Under the pieces are notes generated by a model. That model was given only the letters and a program-made list of their open reading frames with translations. It had not been told where the DNA came from and searched no databases. From an uncultured Lachnospiraceae bacterium (lineage in GTDB: Bacteria; Bacillota_A; Clostridia; Lachnospirales; Lachnospiraceae), in the NCBI GenBank assembly GCA_902787595.1, contig CADAHD010000017.1, positions 1-14,999 of the forward strand: DNA of 14,999 nucleotides, in the 5' to 3' direction. The position numbers were made by a program, and so were the translations under genes. This document shows positions 7,097 to 13,896 of this stretch, piece after piece (position 1 is the stretch's first letter; every line of letters begins with the position of its first letter).

Positions 7097-8518
7097 TTAC
7101 TGTTTTCCGACTATATTCTTCGCCCAGACGCCGCTTACGACCACTGCGCCGCCTATAAGCGCCTTTATTATTTCAGTACCCTGTACGATGATCACCAAAA
7201 GTATAACATCTATCTGCGTAAAACGGCTTAAAATATATGCCAGCGGCGCAACTATAAGCCATGCAAAGCAGCTGTCAAAGAGAAATGTGACAAGCGTGTT
7301 TCCGCCGGAACGTATGGTAAAATACGAGGCATGTGTATAGGAAAAAACCGGCATCAGCGCCCCGAATATTATGATGAACTCTGCAGCCATCATCCGTATC
7401 CTGTCCGATGTGTTATAAAACAGCGGAAAGACGGGACTTATCAGTATCATAAGTATGCCGAATACGGTACCGCAGGCCACGGTAAATGCCCGCATCTTTT
7501 TTGCGTGATCCTTTGCCTTTTCCATATCGCCGCTTCCGAGTATCTGTCCGACCAGTATGCCTACCGCTTCTCCCATAGCCAGAAATGCCACGCCCAAAAG
7601 TCCCCAGAGTGTGTTTTCTATATTAAGAGCCGCAACCGCATCCAGGCTTCTGTAGGAATAGCACTGGTTCATAAAGGTCTGGCCGGCGGCCCACAAAGTC
7701 TCATTAAACATGAGCGGCAATGACTTGAACAGATATTTCCCCATAAGCCTGCCGGGTATGAAAAAATGCCTGAACACGCCTTTTATAAAAGGATGTTCCC
7801 TGCTGTGCGTCACCGTATAGATGATCAGCACAAACATCTCGACAAAACGTGAGATCACCGTTGCGATCGCCGCGCCATCAGCGCCAAGAGCCGGAAGTCC
7901 CAGATAACCGTATATCAGCAGAAAGTTTCCGATAAGATTAACAAAAATCGCGATAATCGATGCCATCATCGGCACCTTTGTCTGCCCGATGTCTCTTAAC
8001 GTTCCCGCAAAGGCATTGGTTATGCCTACAGGGATCAGGCCGAAGAGCATTATATCCATATAACGCGATCCTATACTCAGGATCACCGTGGCATGGTTAA
8101 CAATGTCCCCTTTTTCATATTGTCCCCCGTGAAGGAACATCGCTATGAGCGGTTTTGAAAACTGTTTCAGAACCAGTATACAGATGATGCACAGCACCGT
8201 ATTGATCATCAGCTTGGCGCGGAAGGTATTTCTCACGCCCTCGGTGTCACCCATACCATGATACTGGGCGGTAAATATTCCCACACCGGCAGTAGCACCG
8301 AATACCAGCAGAAAGAATACGAACATAAGCTGGTTCGATATAGCCACGCCGGACAATGGGTCTGTCCCCAGTCTTCCTATCATCAGATTATCCAGAAGGC
8401 TCACAAAGTTGGATACGCCGTTCTGTATCATTATGGGCAGAGCAACAGCCAGCATTGCTTTGTAAAATGTTTTATTTCCTATATATGATCTTATACCTTT
8501 ATCATTAACCGTCTTCAT
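7097..8518 (-). CDS. MATE-family multidrug/metabolite efflux transporter
   Basis: A 473-residue polytopic membrane protein of the MATE family, which exports cationic drugs or metabolites using a sodium or proton gradient. The N-terminal half shows the family pattern: MLAVALPIMIQNGVSNFVSL (helix 1) with LLDNLMIGRLGTDPLSGVAI, then a second hydrophobic stretch with FGATAGVGIFTAQYHG. The internal repeat is visible in FNETLWAAGQTFMNQCYSY and GEAVGILVGQILGSGDMEKAK in the second half. About twelve membrane helices and the total length agree with the family. The substrate cannot be predicted. The start at 8518 has no Shine-Dalgarno sequence; a good promoter places the mRNA 5' end only a few bases upstream. 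A later ATG (MLAVALP) also lacks a ribosome site and would remove the N-terminal helix lead-in. It is the first gene of the array leading to the VWA lipoprotein. Confidence 0.93.
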   Translation of the reverse strand: MKTVNDKGIRSYIGNKTFYKAMLAVALPIMIQNGVSNFVSLLDNLMIGRLGTDPLSGVAISNQLMFVFFLLVFGATAGVGIFTAQYHGMGDTEGVRNTFRAKLMINTVLCIICILVLKQFSKPLIAMFLHGGQYEKGDIVNHATVILSIGSRYMDIMLFGLIPVGITNAFAGTLRDIGQTKVPMMASIIAIFVNLIGNFLLIYGYLGLPALGADGAAIATVISRFVEMFVLIIYTVTHSREHPFIKGVFRHFFIPGRLMGKYLFKSLPLMFNETLWAAGQTFMNQCYSYRSLDAVAALNIENTLWGLLGVAFLAMGEAVGILVGQILGSGDMEKAKDHAKKMRAFTVACGTVFGILMILISPVFPLFYNTSDRIRMMAAEFIIIFGALMPVFSYTHASYFTIRSGGNTLVTFLFDSCFAWLIVAPLAYILSRFTQIDVILLVIIVQGTEIIKALIGGAVVVSGVWAKNIVGKQ

Positions 8519-8528
8519 AATGTTGTAG

Positions 8529-8557
8529 ATTATAATCCTTTAGCCTTTTATTTACAA
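8529..8557 (-). promoter_or_regulatory. Sigma-A promoter of the MATE/VWA array
   Basis: On the minus strand, TTGTAA (8552-8557) and TATAAT (8529-8534) are 17 bases apart. Only ten bases separate the -10 box from the MATE ATG (8518), so the 5' untranslated region would be about two to five bases long and too short to carry a Shine-Dalgarno sequence. Confidence 0.75.
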
Positions 8558-8652
8558 GCAGGATACTTCTAAGCGCATGTTATAAGCCGCTTTTCAATCC
8601 GCGATAACTTTTACTTATCACGTGCTACCGGAATTTCTTCTAATAACAATGC

Positions 8653-8681
8653 TTGCACACATTAGCATTACATGCTATACT
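8653..8681 (+). promoter_or_regulatory. Sigma-A promoter of the ECF S-component gene
   Basis: TTGCAC (8653-8658) and TATACT (8676-8681) are 17 bases apart. The predicted start near 8688 gives a leader of about 24 bases, which holds the AAGGAGGTG ribosome site (8697-8705) and leaves no room for a riboswitch. The promoter is back-to-back with that of the MATE gene. Confidence 0.8.
8663..8677. promoter_or_regulatory. Perfect 6-bp inverted repeat in promoter spacer, candidate operator
   Basis: TAGCAT (8663-8668), TAC, ATGCTA (8672-8677). The repeat fills most of the spacer and enters the -10 box of the ECF S-component promoter, the classical place for a repressor dimer. The cognate regulator is unknown and none is encoded in the window. 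Confidence 0.5.
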
Positions 8682-8711
8682 CGCTTGAAAATAAAAAAGG
8701 AGGTGTCATAA

Positions 8712-9272
8712 ATGAATACATCTAAGAATGCTTTCTCTGTTAAGACCTTAACGCTCTCAGCAGTATTTATGGCTCTCACCATTGCACTGTCGACAGTCAG
8801 CATAACGGTGCCCGGTGGCCATCTTTACTTCTGTGATGCAGCCATCTGTACCGGAGCTATCTTAATAGGCAACCCGGTAGCCGCTTTTATAATGGGAGGT
8901 TTCGGCTCCTTCCTTGGAGACCTTTTCTTTAATCCCCCCTCAATGTTCGTGTCTTTGTTTACGCACGGACTGCAGGCGGCGGTGATCGCGCTCTGCAGCT
9001 CCCATTTGTTTTCAAAGGGAAGCCTGCGCGAAAAACATCCCCACCTTGCCATCATCGTATCACAGACTACAGGCGTACTCCTTGGCGCCGTGATCATGGT
9101 CATCGGATATACTTTAGGCCGCGCCTATGTATACTCTACCCCGGAATACGCCCTGCTCAAACTGCCTTTTGAGATAATACAGGCACTCTTTGGTGTTGTG
9201 GTATCGCTCCTGCTCTGCGCTCCTTCATCACATCTGCGCGTAGCAGCGATACGCCAGCGTCAGCAGGCTTAG
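8712..9272 (+). CDS. ECF transporter S component (substrate-binding membrane subunit)
   Basis: A 186-residue integral membrane protein that fits the S (substrate-capturing) subunit of energy-coupling factor vitamin importers. These subunits bind one vitamin or precursor and share a common ATPase/EcfT module encoded elsewhere; no EcfA or EcfT gene is in this window, as expected for group II systems. Evidence: the N-terminal helix TLTLSAVFMALTIALS with small residues for EcfT contact; HLYFCDAAICTGAILIGNPVAAFIMGGFGSFLGDLFF, where the 'GN/Gp-x-A-A, G-G-x-G-S-x-x-x-D' pattern resembles the HmpT/DUF1393-type S components; and about six hydrophobic helices in total. Length is standard. AAGGAGGTG precedes the ATG by six bases. 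The ligand may be a pyrimidine or pyridoxine-like vitamin by resemblance, but this is weak. Its stop codon overlaps that of the convergent aldo/keto reductase by three bases. Confidence 0.82.
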   Translation: MNTSKNAFSVKTLTLSAVFMALTIALSTVSITVPGGHLYFCDAAICTGAILIGNPVAAFIMGGFGSFLGDLFFNPPSMFVSLFTHGLQAAVIALCSSHLFSKGSLREKHPHLAIIVSQTTGVLLGAVIMVIGYTLGRAYVYSTPEYALLKLPFEIIQALFGVVVSLLLCAPSSHLRVAAIRQRQQA

Positions 9273-10387
9273 GATAAAGCCTCACCGCACTTCTTCAACT
9301 CTGAAATAATGCTTATATGCTGCGGGCAGACACTCTCACACTGTCCGCAGCTTACACAGGCATCAGCTCCCGGTCCTTTTGCGATTATCCCCTCATACGC
9401 CGTTTTCGCTTCCGACATCTGACCGTCGCCAAGACGTTTATTCATGGCAGCAAAGATCTCCGGGATCGGTATCTGTTTAGGACAGCCCTTCGTACAATAA
9501 GAACATGCCGTACATGGTATGGTCGCGCTGCGGCCCATGATCTCCTGGGCTTTTCTTATAATCTTCCGTTCTTCTTCATTCAGCGGTTTAAAATCTTTCA
9601 TATAAGAGAGATTGTCCTGCATCTGCTCTATGTTCGACATACCGGAAAGTACCGTAAGTATGCCTTCCAGTGAAGCTACAAAACGTATAGCCCATGAAGC
9701 ATAGGATGCTTCGGGATCGTATTCATCAAAAAGTTTCTTTACCTCCTTTGGAGGATCGGCAAGCGCGCCGCCCTTTACCGGCTCCATTACCACTATCTTT
9801 TTACCGTATTTTCTGGCCATCTCATAATTGGCTCTGGACGTGACATGGGGATTCTCCCAGTCGGCGTAATTGATCTGCAGCTGCACAAAATCTGCTTCCG
9901 GATGCGCCTTAAGGATCTCTTCTAGCAGCTCCGGACCGTCATGGAAAGAGAATCCGGCATATCTGATACGGCCTTTCTCCTTCTCCTCTTTGACGAAATC
10001 CCAAAGATGGAATTTGTCATATTTCTTATAGTTGTTCTCCATCAGCGTATGGAGCAGATAGTAATCGATGTAATCGGTTCCCATGCGTGTAAGAGATGTC
10101 TCAAACTGCTGTCTGGCCATCTTCTCCGTAAGCGCCGTCATCGCAAACAGTTTGGTAGCCAGGGTGAAATCTTCCCTGTTATGCCTTGCTACAAGCGCCT
10201 TTCCCGTAGCCTCTTCAGAACCCGGATATACGTGAGCCGTGTCAAAGTAGGTAAAGCCTGCATCCAGAAACATATCCACCATCCGGCAGGTCTGGGCCAC
10301 ATCAATGCCCAGGCCCTTCTTAGGCAGACGCATCAGGCCAAAGCCCAGTTTCTTGGTTTCTTCCATAGTCAGTTTGCCTCGGGACAT
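9269..10387 (-). CDS. Aldo/keto reductase with C-terminal double [4Fe-4S] ferredoxin domain
   Basis: A 372-residue cytoplasmic oxidoreductase. Residues about 13-285 are an aldo/keto reductase (TIM) barrel with the full catalytic tetrad: Asp49 and Tyr54 in FDTAHVYPGSE, Lys79 in ATKLF, and His113 in DYYLLHTL. The C-terminus carries two cysteine clusters: Cys292-x2-Cys295-x2-Cys298-x3-Cys302-Pro and Cys344-x2-Cys347-x2-Cys350-x3-Cys354-Pro, each the signature of a [4Fe-4S] site. Such 'aldo/keto reductase plus 4Fe-4S' proteins are common in anaerobic Firmicutes; the iron-sulfur part is thought to link the enzyme to low-potential electron carriers. The substrate is not known. AAAGGAG lies six bases before the ATG at 10387. 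The gene appears to stand alone, with a palindromic repeat between it and rnhA upstream, and it meets the ECF gene tail to tail. Confidence 0.94.
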   Translation of the reverse strand: MSRGKLTMEETKKLGFGLMRLPKKGLGIDVAQTCRMVDMFLDAGFTYFDTAHVYPGSEEATGKALVARHNREDFTLATKLFAMTALTEKMARQQFETSLTRMGTDYIDYYLLHTLMENNYKKYDKFHLWDFVKEEKEKGRIRYAGFSFHDGPELLEEILKAHPEADFVQLQINYADWENPHVTSRANYEMARKYGKKIVVMEPVKGGALADPPKEVKKLFDEYDPEASYASWAIRFVASLEGILTVLSGMSNIEQMQDNLSYMKDFKPLNEEERKIIRKAQEIMGRSATIPCTACSYCTKGCPKQIPIPEIFAAMNKRLGDGQMSEAKTAYEGIIAKGPGADACVSCGQCESVCPQHISIISELKKCGEALS

Positions 10388-10447
10388 GATTATCTCCTTT
10401 CGTTGGGTGAATGATATAGTTCTTTGGAAATATATACCTCTATCAAG

Positions 10448-10472
10448 ATCCTTCGGGCTGCGCCCTCAGGAT
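10448..10472. repeat. REP-like palindromic repeat between rnhA and the aldo/keto reductase gene
   Basis: An imperfect palindrome: ATCCT-TC-GGGC-TGC-GCCC-TC-AGGAT. The outer five and inner four base pairs are perfect around a TC/TC mismatch and three-base loop. It continues into GATGAC, and a partial second match, GGATGACGCG (10498-10507, nine of ten bases like 10469-10478), lies 29 bases on. I recall very similar sequences dispersed through intergenic regions of many bacteria; this should be confirmed by search. There is no T-run on either side, so it is not a standard terminator. The remainder of the 10388-10516 gap shows no clear promoter. Confidence 0.75.
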
Positions 10473-10516
10473 GACACGAGGAAGAGCTGTTATCTCTGGA
10501 TGACGCGGATTTTGCA

Positions 10517-10996
10517 TCACTCACTTACTACATCATCTAATAGGTTTCTTCCGTCTGCTGCCGTGGTCGCCAGCTTGTCGCAGCGTTCATTTATCTCTTC
10601 TCCGGCATGTCCTTTTACCCATATAAAGGTTACTTTATGCTGCTCCTTGGCTTTCAGCAGCCTCTTCCACAGGTCTATGTTCTTGACGGGCTCGTTCTTT
10701 CCGCGCTTCCAGCCTTTCTTAAGCCACGAATCTATCCAGTGCTGGTTAAAAGCGTCTACCAGATATTTCGAATCCGAATGAAGATCCACCTCGCAGGGTT
10801 TAGTCAGGGCTTCCAGGCCCGCTATCGCCGCCATAAGCTCCATACGGTTATTGGTAGTCTTCTTATATCCTGCGCTCAGCTCCTTTTCATGCAGCACGCC
10901 CTTGGAATCGGTAAACTGCAGCACTGCCCCATAACCGCCGGGGCCGTCGGGATTTCCCCTGGCTGCGCCGTCCGTATATATCGTCACCTTCGTCAT
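10517..10996 (-). CDS. rnhA: Ribonuclease HI
   Basis: A 159-residue type 1 RNase H, which cuts the RNA strand of RNA-DNA hybrids (R-loops, primers) in the cytoplasm. All five active-site residues are present: Asp9 in [10 protein letters not shown], Glu53 in NRMEL, Asp75 in HSDSKYL, His130 in VKGHAG and Asp140 in NERCDKLA. The basic handle region [16 protein letters not shown] (91-106), used for hybrid binding, is also intact. Length matches bacterial RNase HI. Two in-frame ATGs are available; I choose 10996 because GGAAGGAG lies seven bases before it, whereas it is only one base from the ATG at 11002. With this start, the ATGA overlaps the stop of the MutS-like gene by four bases, giving translational coupling. 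The gene is last in the surE-cdd-MutS-like-rnhA string. Confidence 0.96.
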   Translation of the reverse strand: MTKVTIYTDGAARGNPDGPGGYGAVLQFTDSKGVLHEKELSAGYKKTTNNRMELMAAIAGLEALTKPCEVDLHSDSKYLVDAFNQHWIDSWLKKGWKRGKNEPVKNIDLWKRLLKAKEQHKVTFIWVKGHAGEEINERCDKLATTAADGRNLLDDVVSE

Positions 10997-12666
10997 GACC
11001 ATACTCCTTCCTTAATAAACTTTTCTGCCAGCTCCTCTGCATCCGAAACTATCTTCTTATCGTAGCCCATTACGGAAAGCAGCTTGATCGCGTTACGGGA
11101 TGTGGCTTTTCCTTTCATAAGCCTGTAGTTAAAAAGCACATCTCCGTCTTTTATCTCTTCTTCAAAATGATAATTCTCGTATTCTTTTGCCAGCAGCTCC
11201 GTAAGCTCTATGTCATGTGTGGCTGCCGCGGCAAAGATATCCTTTCCTATCATGGACTTAAGTATTACAGTCGAAGCAGCGATCCTCTCTACGGTATTGG
11301 TCCCCCTCAGCACTTCATCCACATAGCAGGCTATCCTGGGTCCGGGAGCAGCAGCCGCTTCCAGTATGCGCCTCATGGCCTTTATCTCTACCATAAAATA
11401 GCTCTCAGCGCTGGCCAGATCGTCACGCAGCGCCATAGACGTATAGATCCTGTGCATATCGGTATGAAACTCGTCTGCGCATGCAAAATAGTAACACTGC
11501 CCCAGCAGCTGATTGATCGCCATGGTCTTTAAGAAGGTCGATTTACCCGAAGCATTTGAACCGGTGAGCAGTATGCTGCCATTTAGCTCATAGGAATTCT
11601 TGACAGGATCAGGTATCAGCGGATGATACAGCTCCTTTGCCGCCTCTTTACCGTCAAAAACAGGAGAACAGGTGCTGTTCCCCAGCGCGCGCTTAAATGA
11701 AGCCACTGCGATGAGCATCTCAATATATCCCAGCTGTGCATGCAGTGTATCGATGGGCTCTTTATGCGTCTGCATCTGTCTGAACATATGATAAAAACAG
11801 ATCAGATCGATATGAAAGACCATATTCATATAATCGCCCATGATCTCCATGGGGTCTCCGCCGCTGTTTTCGCCCTTGAATACAGTGCCGGCTCCGCGAG
11901 TAAAGCTCTTTAGCTCATCCAGCGCTTTCTTCATCACTTCCTGCTCGCGCTTTAAGCAGGGAATATCCATTTGCGCTGCCTTGCGTCCCGAATAGATATC
12001 CCTAATAATAAACTTGAGTGTGACCACATAGGGAGTTATCTTTCCTTTGGTCTTAAAATACCAGGCCATGTTAAAGATAATGCTTCCTATAAGCGCCAGG
12101 ATCCCGATCTGGGTACTGACTATCACAAGTACAACGGAAAACAGCAAAAGGAGCGGTGCGATAAAATGCAGTCCCAGCGACTTATCTTCCTCAAGGGTAT
12201 CGGCAAAATCCAGATGATCGTAGAGCGTATACCGCTCGCTCTTGCCCATGGTCGCAAAGAAATACTGAAGTTTTTCCCTTTCTTCCTTATGTTCGTCGAA
12301 ATATCTGATTTGCTCATCTCTGTGCTTTAATTCCTCTTCATCAAAAAGCGGCGTGCGCAGAGTATGATAAAGATACTCTTCTCCTGCCGAAGAATAAGTC
12401 AGATCCATTACCGTAAACAGACGATCCAGTTCCAGGTCGGATGCCGTTATATCATCTATGGAGAGTTCCGACCTGTGCTTTTTAAAATAAACCGGCACAC
12501 ATTGCGCGCGCTCCGGGCTTATAGGTTTTTCCTGAAACTTTCCGTATTCCCTCCTTATGCGTCCTTTAATGTACTCTCTGTATCTTTTGCGCTCGGCAAG
12601 TCCAAATAATGTGATCACGGCAATAATTGCCGCAAAAACTCCCAGAATAGCTATTGTCTGTTCCAT
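10993..12666 (-). CDS. Membrane-anchored MutS-like ATPase
   Basis: A 557-residue protein whose C-terminal third is the ABC-type ATPase domain of MutS: Walker A GSNASGKS (369-376), the following FLKT, the region [14 protein letters not shown] (418-431), Walker B ACYVDE (446-451) and the His switch ATHDIE (482-487). The N-terminus has a membrane helix (about 3-23), and a helical hairpin follows at about 165-203. The mismatch-recognition domain I of true MutS (Phe-x-Glu motif) and connector domain are absent; residues 205-340 resemble the lever/core helices. It is therefore not the repair MutS but a member of the membrane-bound MutS-like group seen in Firmicutes and Bacteroidetes, role not established. 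The ATG at 12666 lies one base after the cdd stop, with GGAGG 12 bases upstream; a TTG at 12690 in the same frame is rejected. It is followed directly by rnhA. Confidence 0.88.
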   Translation of the reverse strand: MEQTIAILGVFAAIIAVITLFGLAERKRYREYIKGRIRREYGKFQEKPISPERAQCVPVYFKKHRSELSIDDITASDLELDRLFTVMDLTYSSAGEEYLYHTLRTPLFDEEELKHRDEQIRYFDEHKEEREKLQYFFATMGKSERYTLYDHLDFADTLEEDKSLGLHFIAPLLLLFSVVLVIVSTQIGILALIGSIIFNMAWYFKTKGKITPYVVTLKFIIRDIYSGRKAAQMDIPCLKREQEVMKKALDELKSFTRGAGTVFKGENSGGDPMEIMGDYMNMVFHIDLICFYHMFRQMQTHKEPIDTLHAQLGYIEMLIAVASFKRALGNSTCSPVFDGKEAAKELYHPLIPDPVKNSYELNGSILLTGSNASGKSTFLKTMAINQLLGQCYYFACADEFHTDMHRIYTSMALRDDLASAESYFMVEIKAMRRILEAAAAPGPRIACYVDEVLRGTNTVERIAASTVILKSMIGKDIFAAAATHDIELTELLAKEYENYHFEEEIKDGDVLFNYRLMKGKATSRNAIKLLSVMGYDKKIVSDAEELAEKFIKEGVWS

Positions 12667-12667
12667 G

Positions 12668-13078
12668 TCAATCAAGCGCCTCCGGACCAAAGCTGTTCGG
12701 AAGCAATTCCTCCAGGCTGTATTCTTTATAATCCTCCGCTGAAGTCCCCACCAGGATCTTAAGCTTTGCGGGATCCGAAAACTCCCTTAAAACCTGTCTG
12801 CACACGCCGCAGGGAAAAGCCATATTAAGCTCATCACCCTTGCCGCCGGCTATGGCAATACAGCTTATTTTCCTTTTTCCTTCGCTCACGGCTTTAAATA
12901 CGGCTGTTCTCTCCGCGCAATTGGTCGCGCCATAAGAAGCATTCTCTACATTGCAGCCGGTAAAGAGTCCGCCGTCGTCCGTAAGCAGCGCAGCTCCCAC
13001 CTGATAGCCCGAATACGGCGCATACGCCATGTGTCTTGCCGCCAGGGCAAAGCCCATCAGTTCCTTATTTCCTATCAT
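12668..13078 (-). CDS. cdd: Cytidine deaminase (tetrameric, zinc-dependent)
   Basis: A 136-residue cytidine deaminase, which converts cytidine and deoxycytidine to uridine and deoxyuridine in pyrimidine salvage. The zinc site is complete: Cys and Glu in NCAERTAVF (Cys53, Glu55) and the PCGVCRQ pair (Cys90, Cys93). Other family features are APYSGYQVGAAL near the N-terminus and GCNVENASYG, which bind the nucleoside. The length is that of the small tetrameric type (B. subtilis Cdd), not the long E. coli dimer. AGGAG lies six bases before the ATG. The start is inside the end of surE (14-base overlap) and the stop is one base before the MutS-like gene, so it is translated as part of the surE operon. 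Confidence 0.96.
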   Translation of the reverse strand: MIGNKELMGFALAARHMAYAPYSGYQVGAALLTDDGGLFTGCNVENASYGATNCAERTAVFKAVSEGKRKISCIAIAGGKGDELNMAFPCGVCRQVLREFSDPAKLKILVGTSAEDYKEYSLEELLPNSFGPEALD

Positions 13079-13808
13079 AGTCTACTCCTGTTATCATATT
13101 TTGTACCCTGCCTATGGATATATAATCCTTCTGCAGAGCAGCAATATCACTGTCATCTTCGAGCACACCGTCGAAAGGCACGCCTTCAACCGTAAGCTCC
13201 GTTCCCTCCAAAGTTTCCTCGGCCAGGTAATTATCTGCATAGAACTGCATCGCTGCCGGTTTTCTGTCCCACAATATCCCTCTGCATTTATCAACCGGGC
13301 AGCCCGGAATATTTACATTCCATATGCCGCTCACATCCTTCTCCTTTTCAAGAAGGATATTGATAAGCTCAGGCAGCCTGGCAACAGCCAGATCATTCGA
13401 GATATATGCTGCATTCGAAAAGGCAAATGAAGGTATGCCATGCAGTATTCCTTCCATTGCTGCGCCCACGGTGCCCGAATAAATGATGTCAAAACCCGAA
13501 TTGTATCCGAAGTTCATCCCCGAAAAGACCGCATCCGGCCAATCGCCCTTTATCACATGCGCCAGGGCCACCTTAACGCAGTCAGCCGGTGTTCCGGTCA
13601 GTGAATACGCCTTCACCCCGGGCACTTTGTAATCTGTTTTTTTCAGGATAAGTTTTTCCCTCAGAGTTATCCTCTGGCTCATGGCGCTGCATTGATGAGC
13701 GGGAGCTACGATGGTCACATCATGGTCTCCTGCCTTTAATACGGCCTGAACCAGAAGCAAAAGTCCTTCTGCATCTATGCCGTCGTCGTTGGTTATAAGT
13801 ATTTTCAT
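13065..13808 (-). CDS. surE: 5'/3'-nucleotidase SurE
   Basis: A 247-residue metal-dependent survival nucleotidase, which removes phosphate from nucleoside 5'- and 3'-monophosphates in the cytoplasm. Family signatures: MKILITNDDGIDAEG with the metal-binding Asp8-Asp9; VAPAHQCSAMSQRIT containing the conserved serine; SLTGTPADCVKVAL; and SGMNFGYNSGFDIIYSGTVGAAMEG, which supplies the metal-binding Asn and the phosphate loop. Length is typical. The start is the ATG at 13808: AAAGGA lies eight bases upstream and the family begins exactly with MKIL. An apparent 20-residue extension to 13868 is encoded by the palindromic repeat and is rejected. It is the first gene of the string ending with rnhA, and its product could feed cytidine to the overlapping cdd. 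No convincing promoter was found in the 72-base gap to the GGDEF-EAL gene. Confidence 0.95.
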   Translation of the reverse strand: MKILITNDDGIDAEGLLLLVQAVLKAGDHDVTIVAPAHQCSAMSQRITLREKLILKKTDYKVPGVKAYSLTGTPADCVKVALAHVIKGDWPDAVFSGMNFGYNSGFDIIYSGTVGAAMEGILHGIPSFAFSNAAYISNDLAVARLPELINILLEKEKDVSGIWNVNIPGCPVDKCRGILWDRKPAAMQFYADNYLAEETLEGTELTVEGVPFDGVLEDDSDIAALQKDYISIGRVQNMITGVDYDRK

Positions 13809-13832
13809 TGAATTGGTCCTTTCTATCACCTC

Positions 13833-13896
13833 ATCCGTCACGCTTTCAGCGTGCCACCTTCCCCTCAAGGGGAAGGCTTTCTATCCGTCACGCTTT
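13833..13896. repeat. Dispersed double-hairpin intergenic repeat between GGDEF-EAL gene and surE
   Basis: Two hairpins sit side by side: CACGCT-TTC-AGCGTG (13839-13853) and CCTTCCCC-TCAA-GGGGAAGG (13857-13876). The element is bracketed by two identical 14-base direct copies of ATCCGTCACGCTTT (13833-13846 and 13883-13896), 50 bases apart. From memory, closely similar sequences recur between genes in many Clostridia; a genome search is needed to prove this. The right-hand copy encodes the last residues (AKKRDG) and stop of the GGDEF-EAL gene. No T-run follows the strong hairpin in the direction of transcription, so it is not a typical terminator. Confidence 0.78.

Noticed and set aside
3298..8518. 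An anti-phage defence or tellurite resistance system
   Set aside because: No TelA, TerD, nuclease, reverse transcriptase or other diagnostic effector is present; the VWA domain alone does not support this.
8521..8711. A riboswitch upstream of the ECF S-component gene
   Set aside because: The promoter leaves a leader of only about 24 bases, and I saw no conserved riboswitch core in the region.
10388..10447. A promoter for the aldo/keto reductase gene
   Set aside because: TTGATA and several TATA-like boxes are present, but no pair has acceptable spacing.
12667..12690. An upstream TTG start for the MutS-like gene
   Set aside because: It lies inside cdd without a ribosome site; the ATG one base after the cdd stop begins directly at the membrane helix.
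13809..13868. A 20-residue N-terminal extension of SurE
   Set aside because: It is encoded by the palindromic repeat, has no ribosome site, and the family begins at MKILITNDDG, which has AAAGGA eight bases upstream.
13857..13876. The strong GC-rich hairpin as an intrinsic terminator
   Set aside because: No T-run follows it in the direction of transcription, and its flanks match a dispersed repeat instead.
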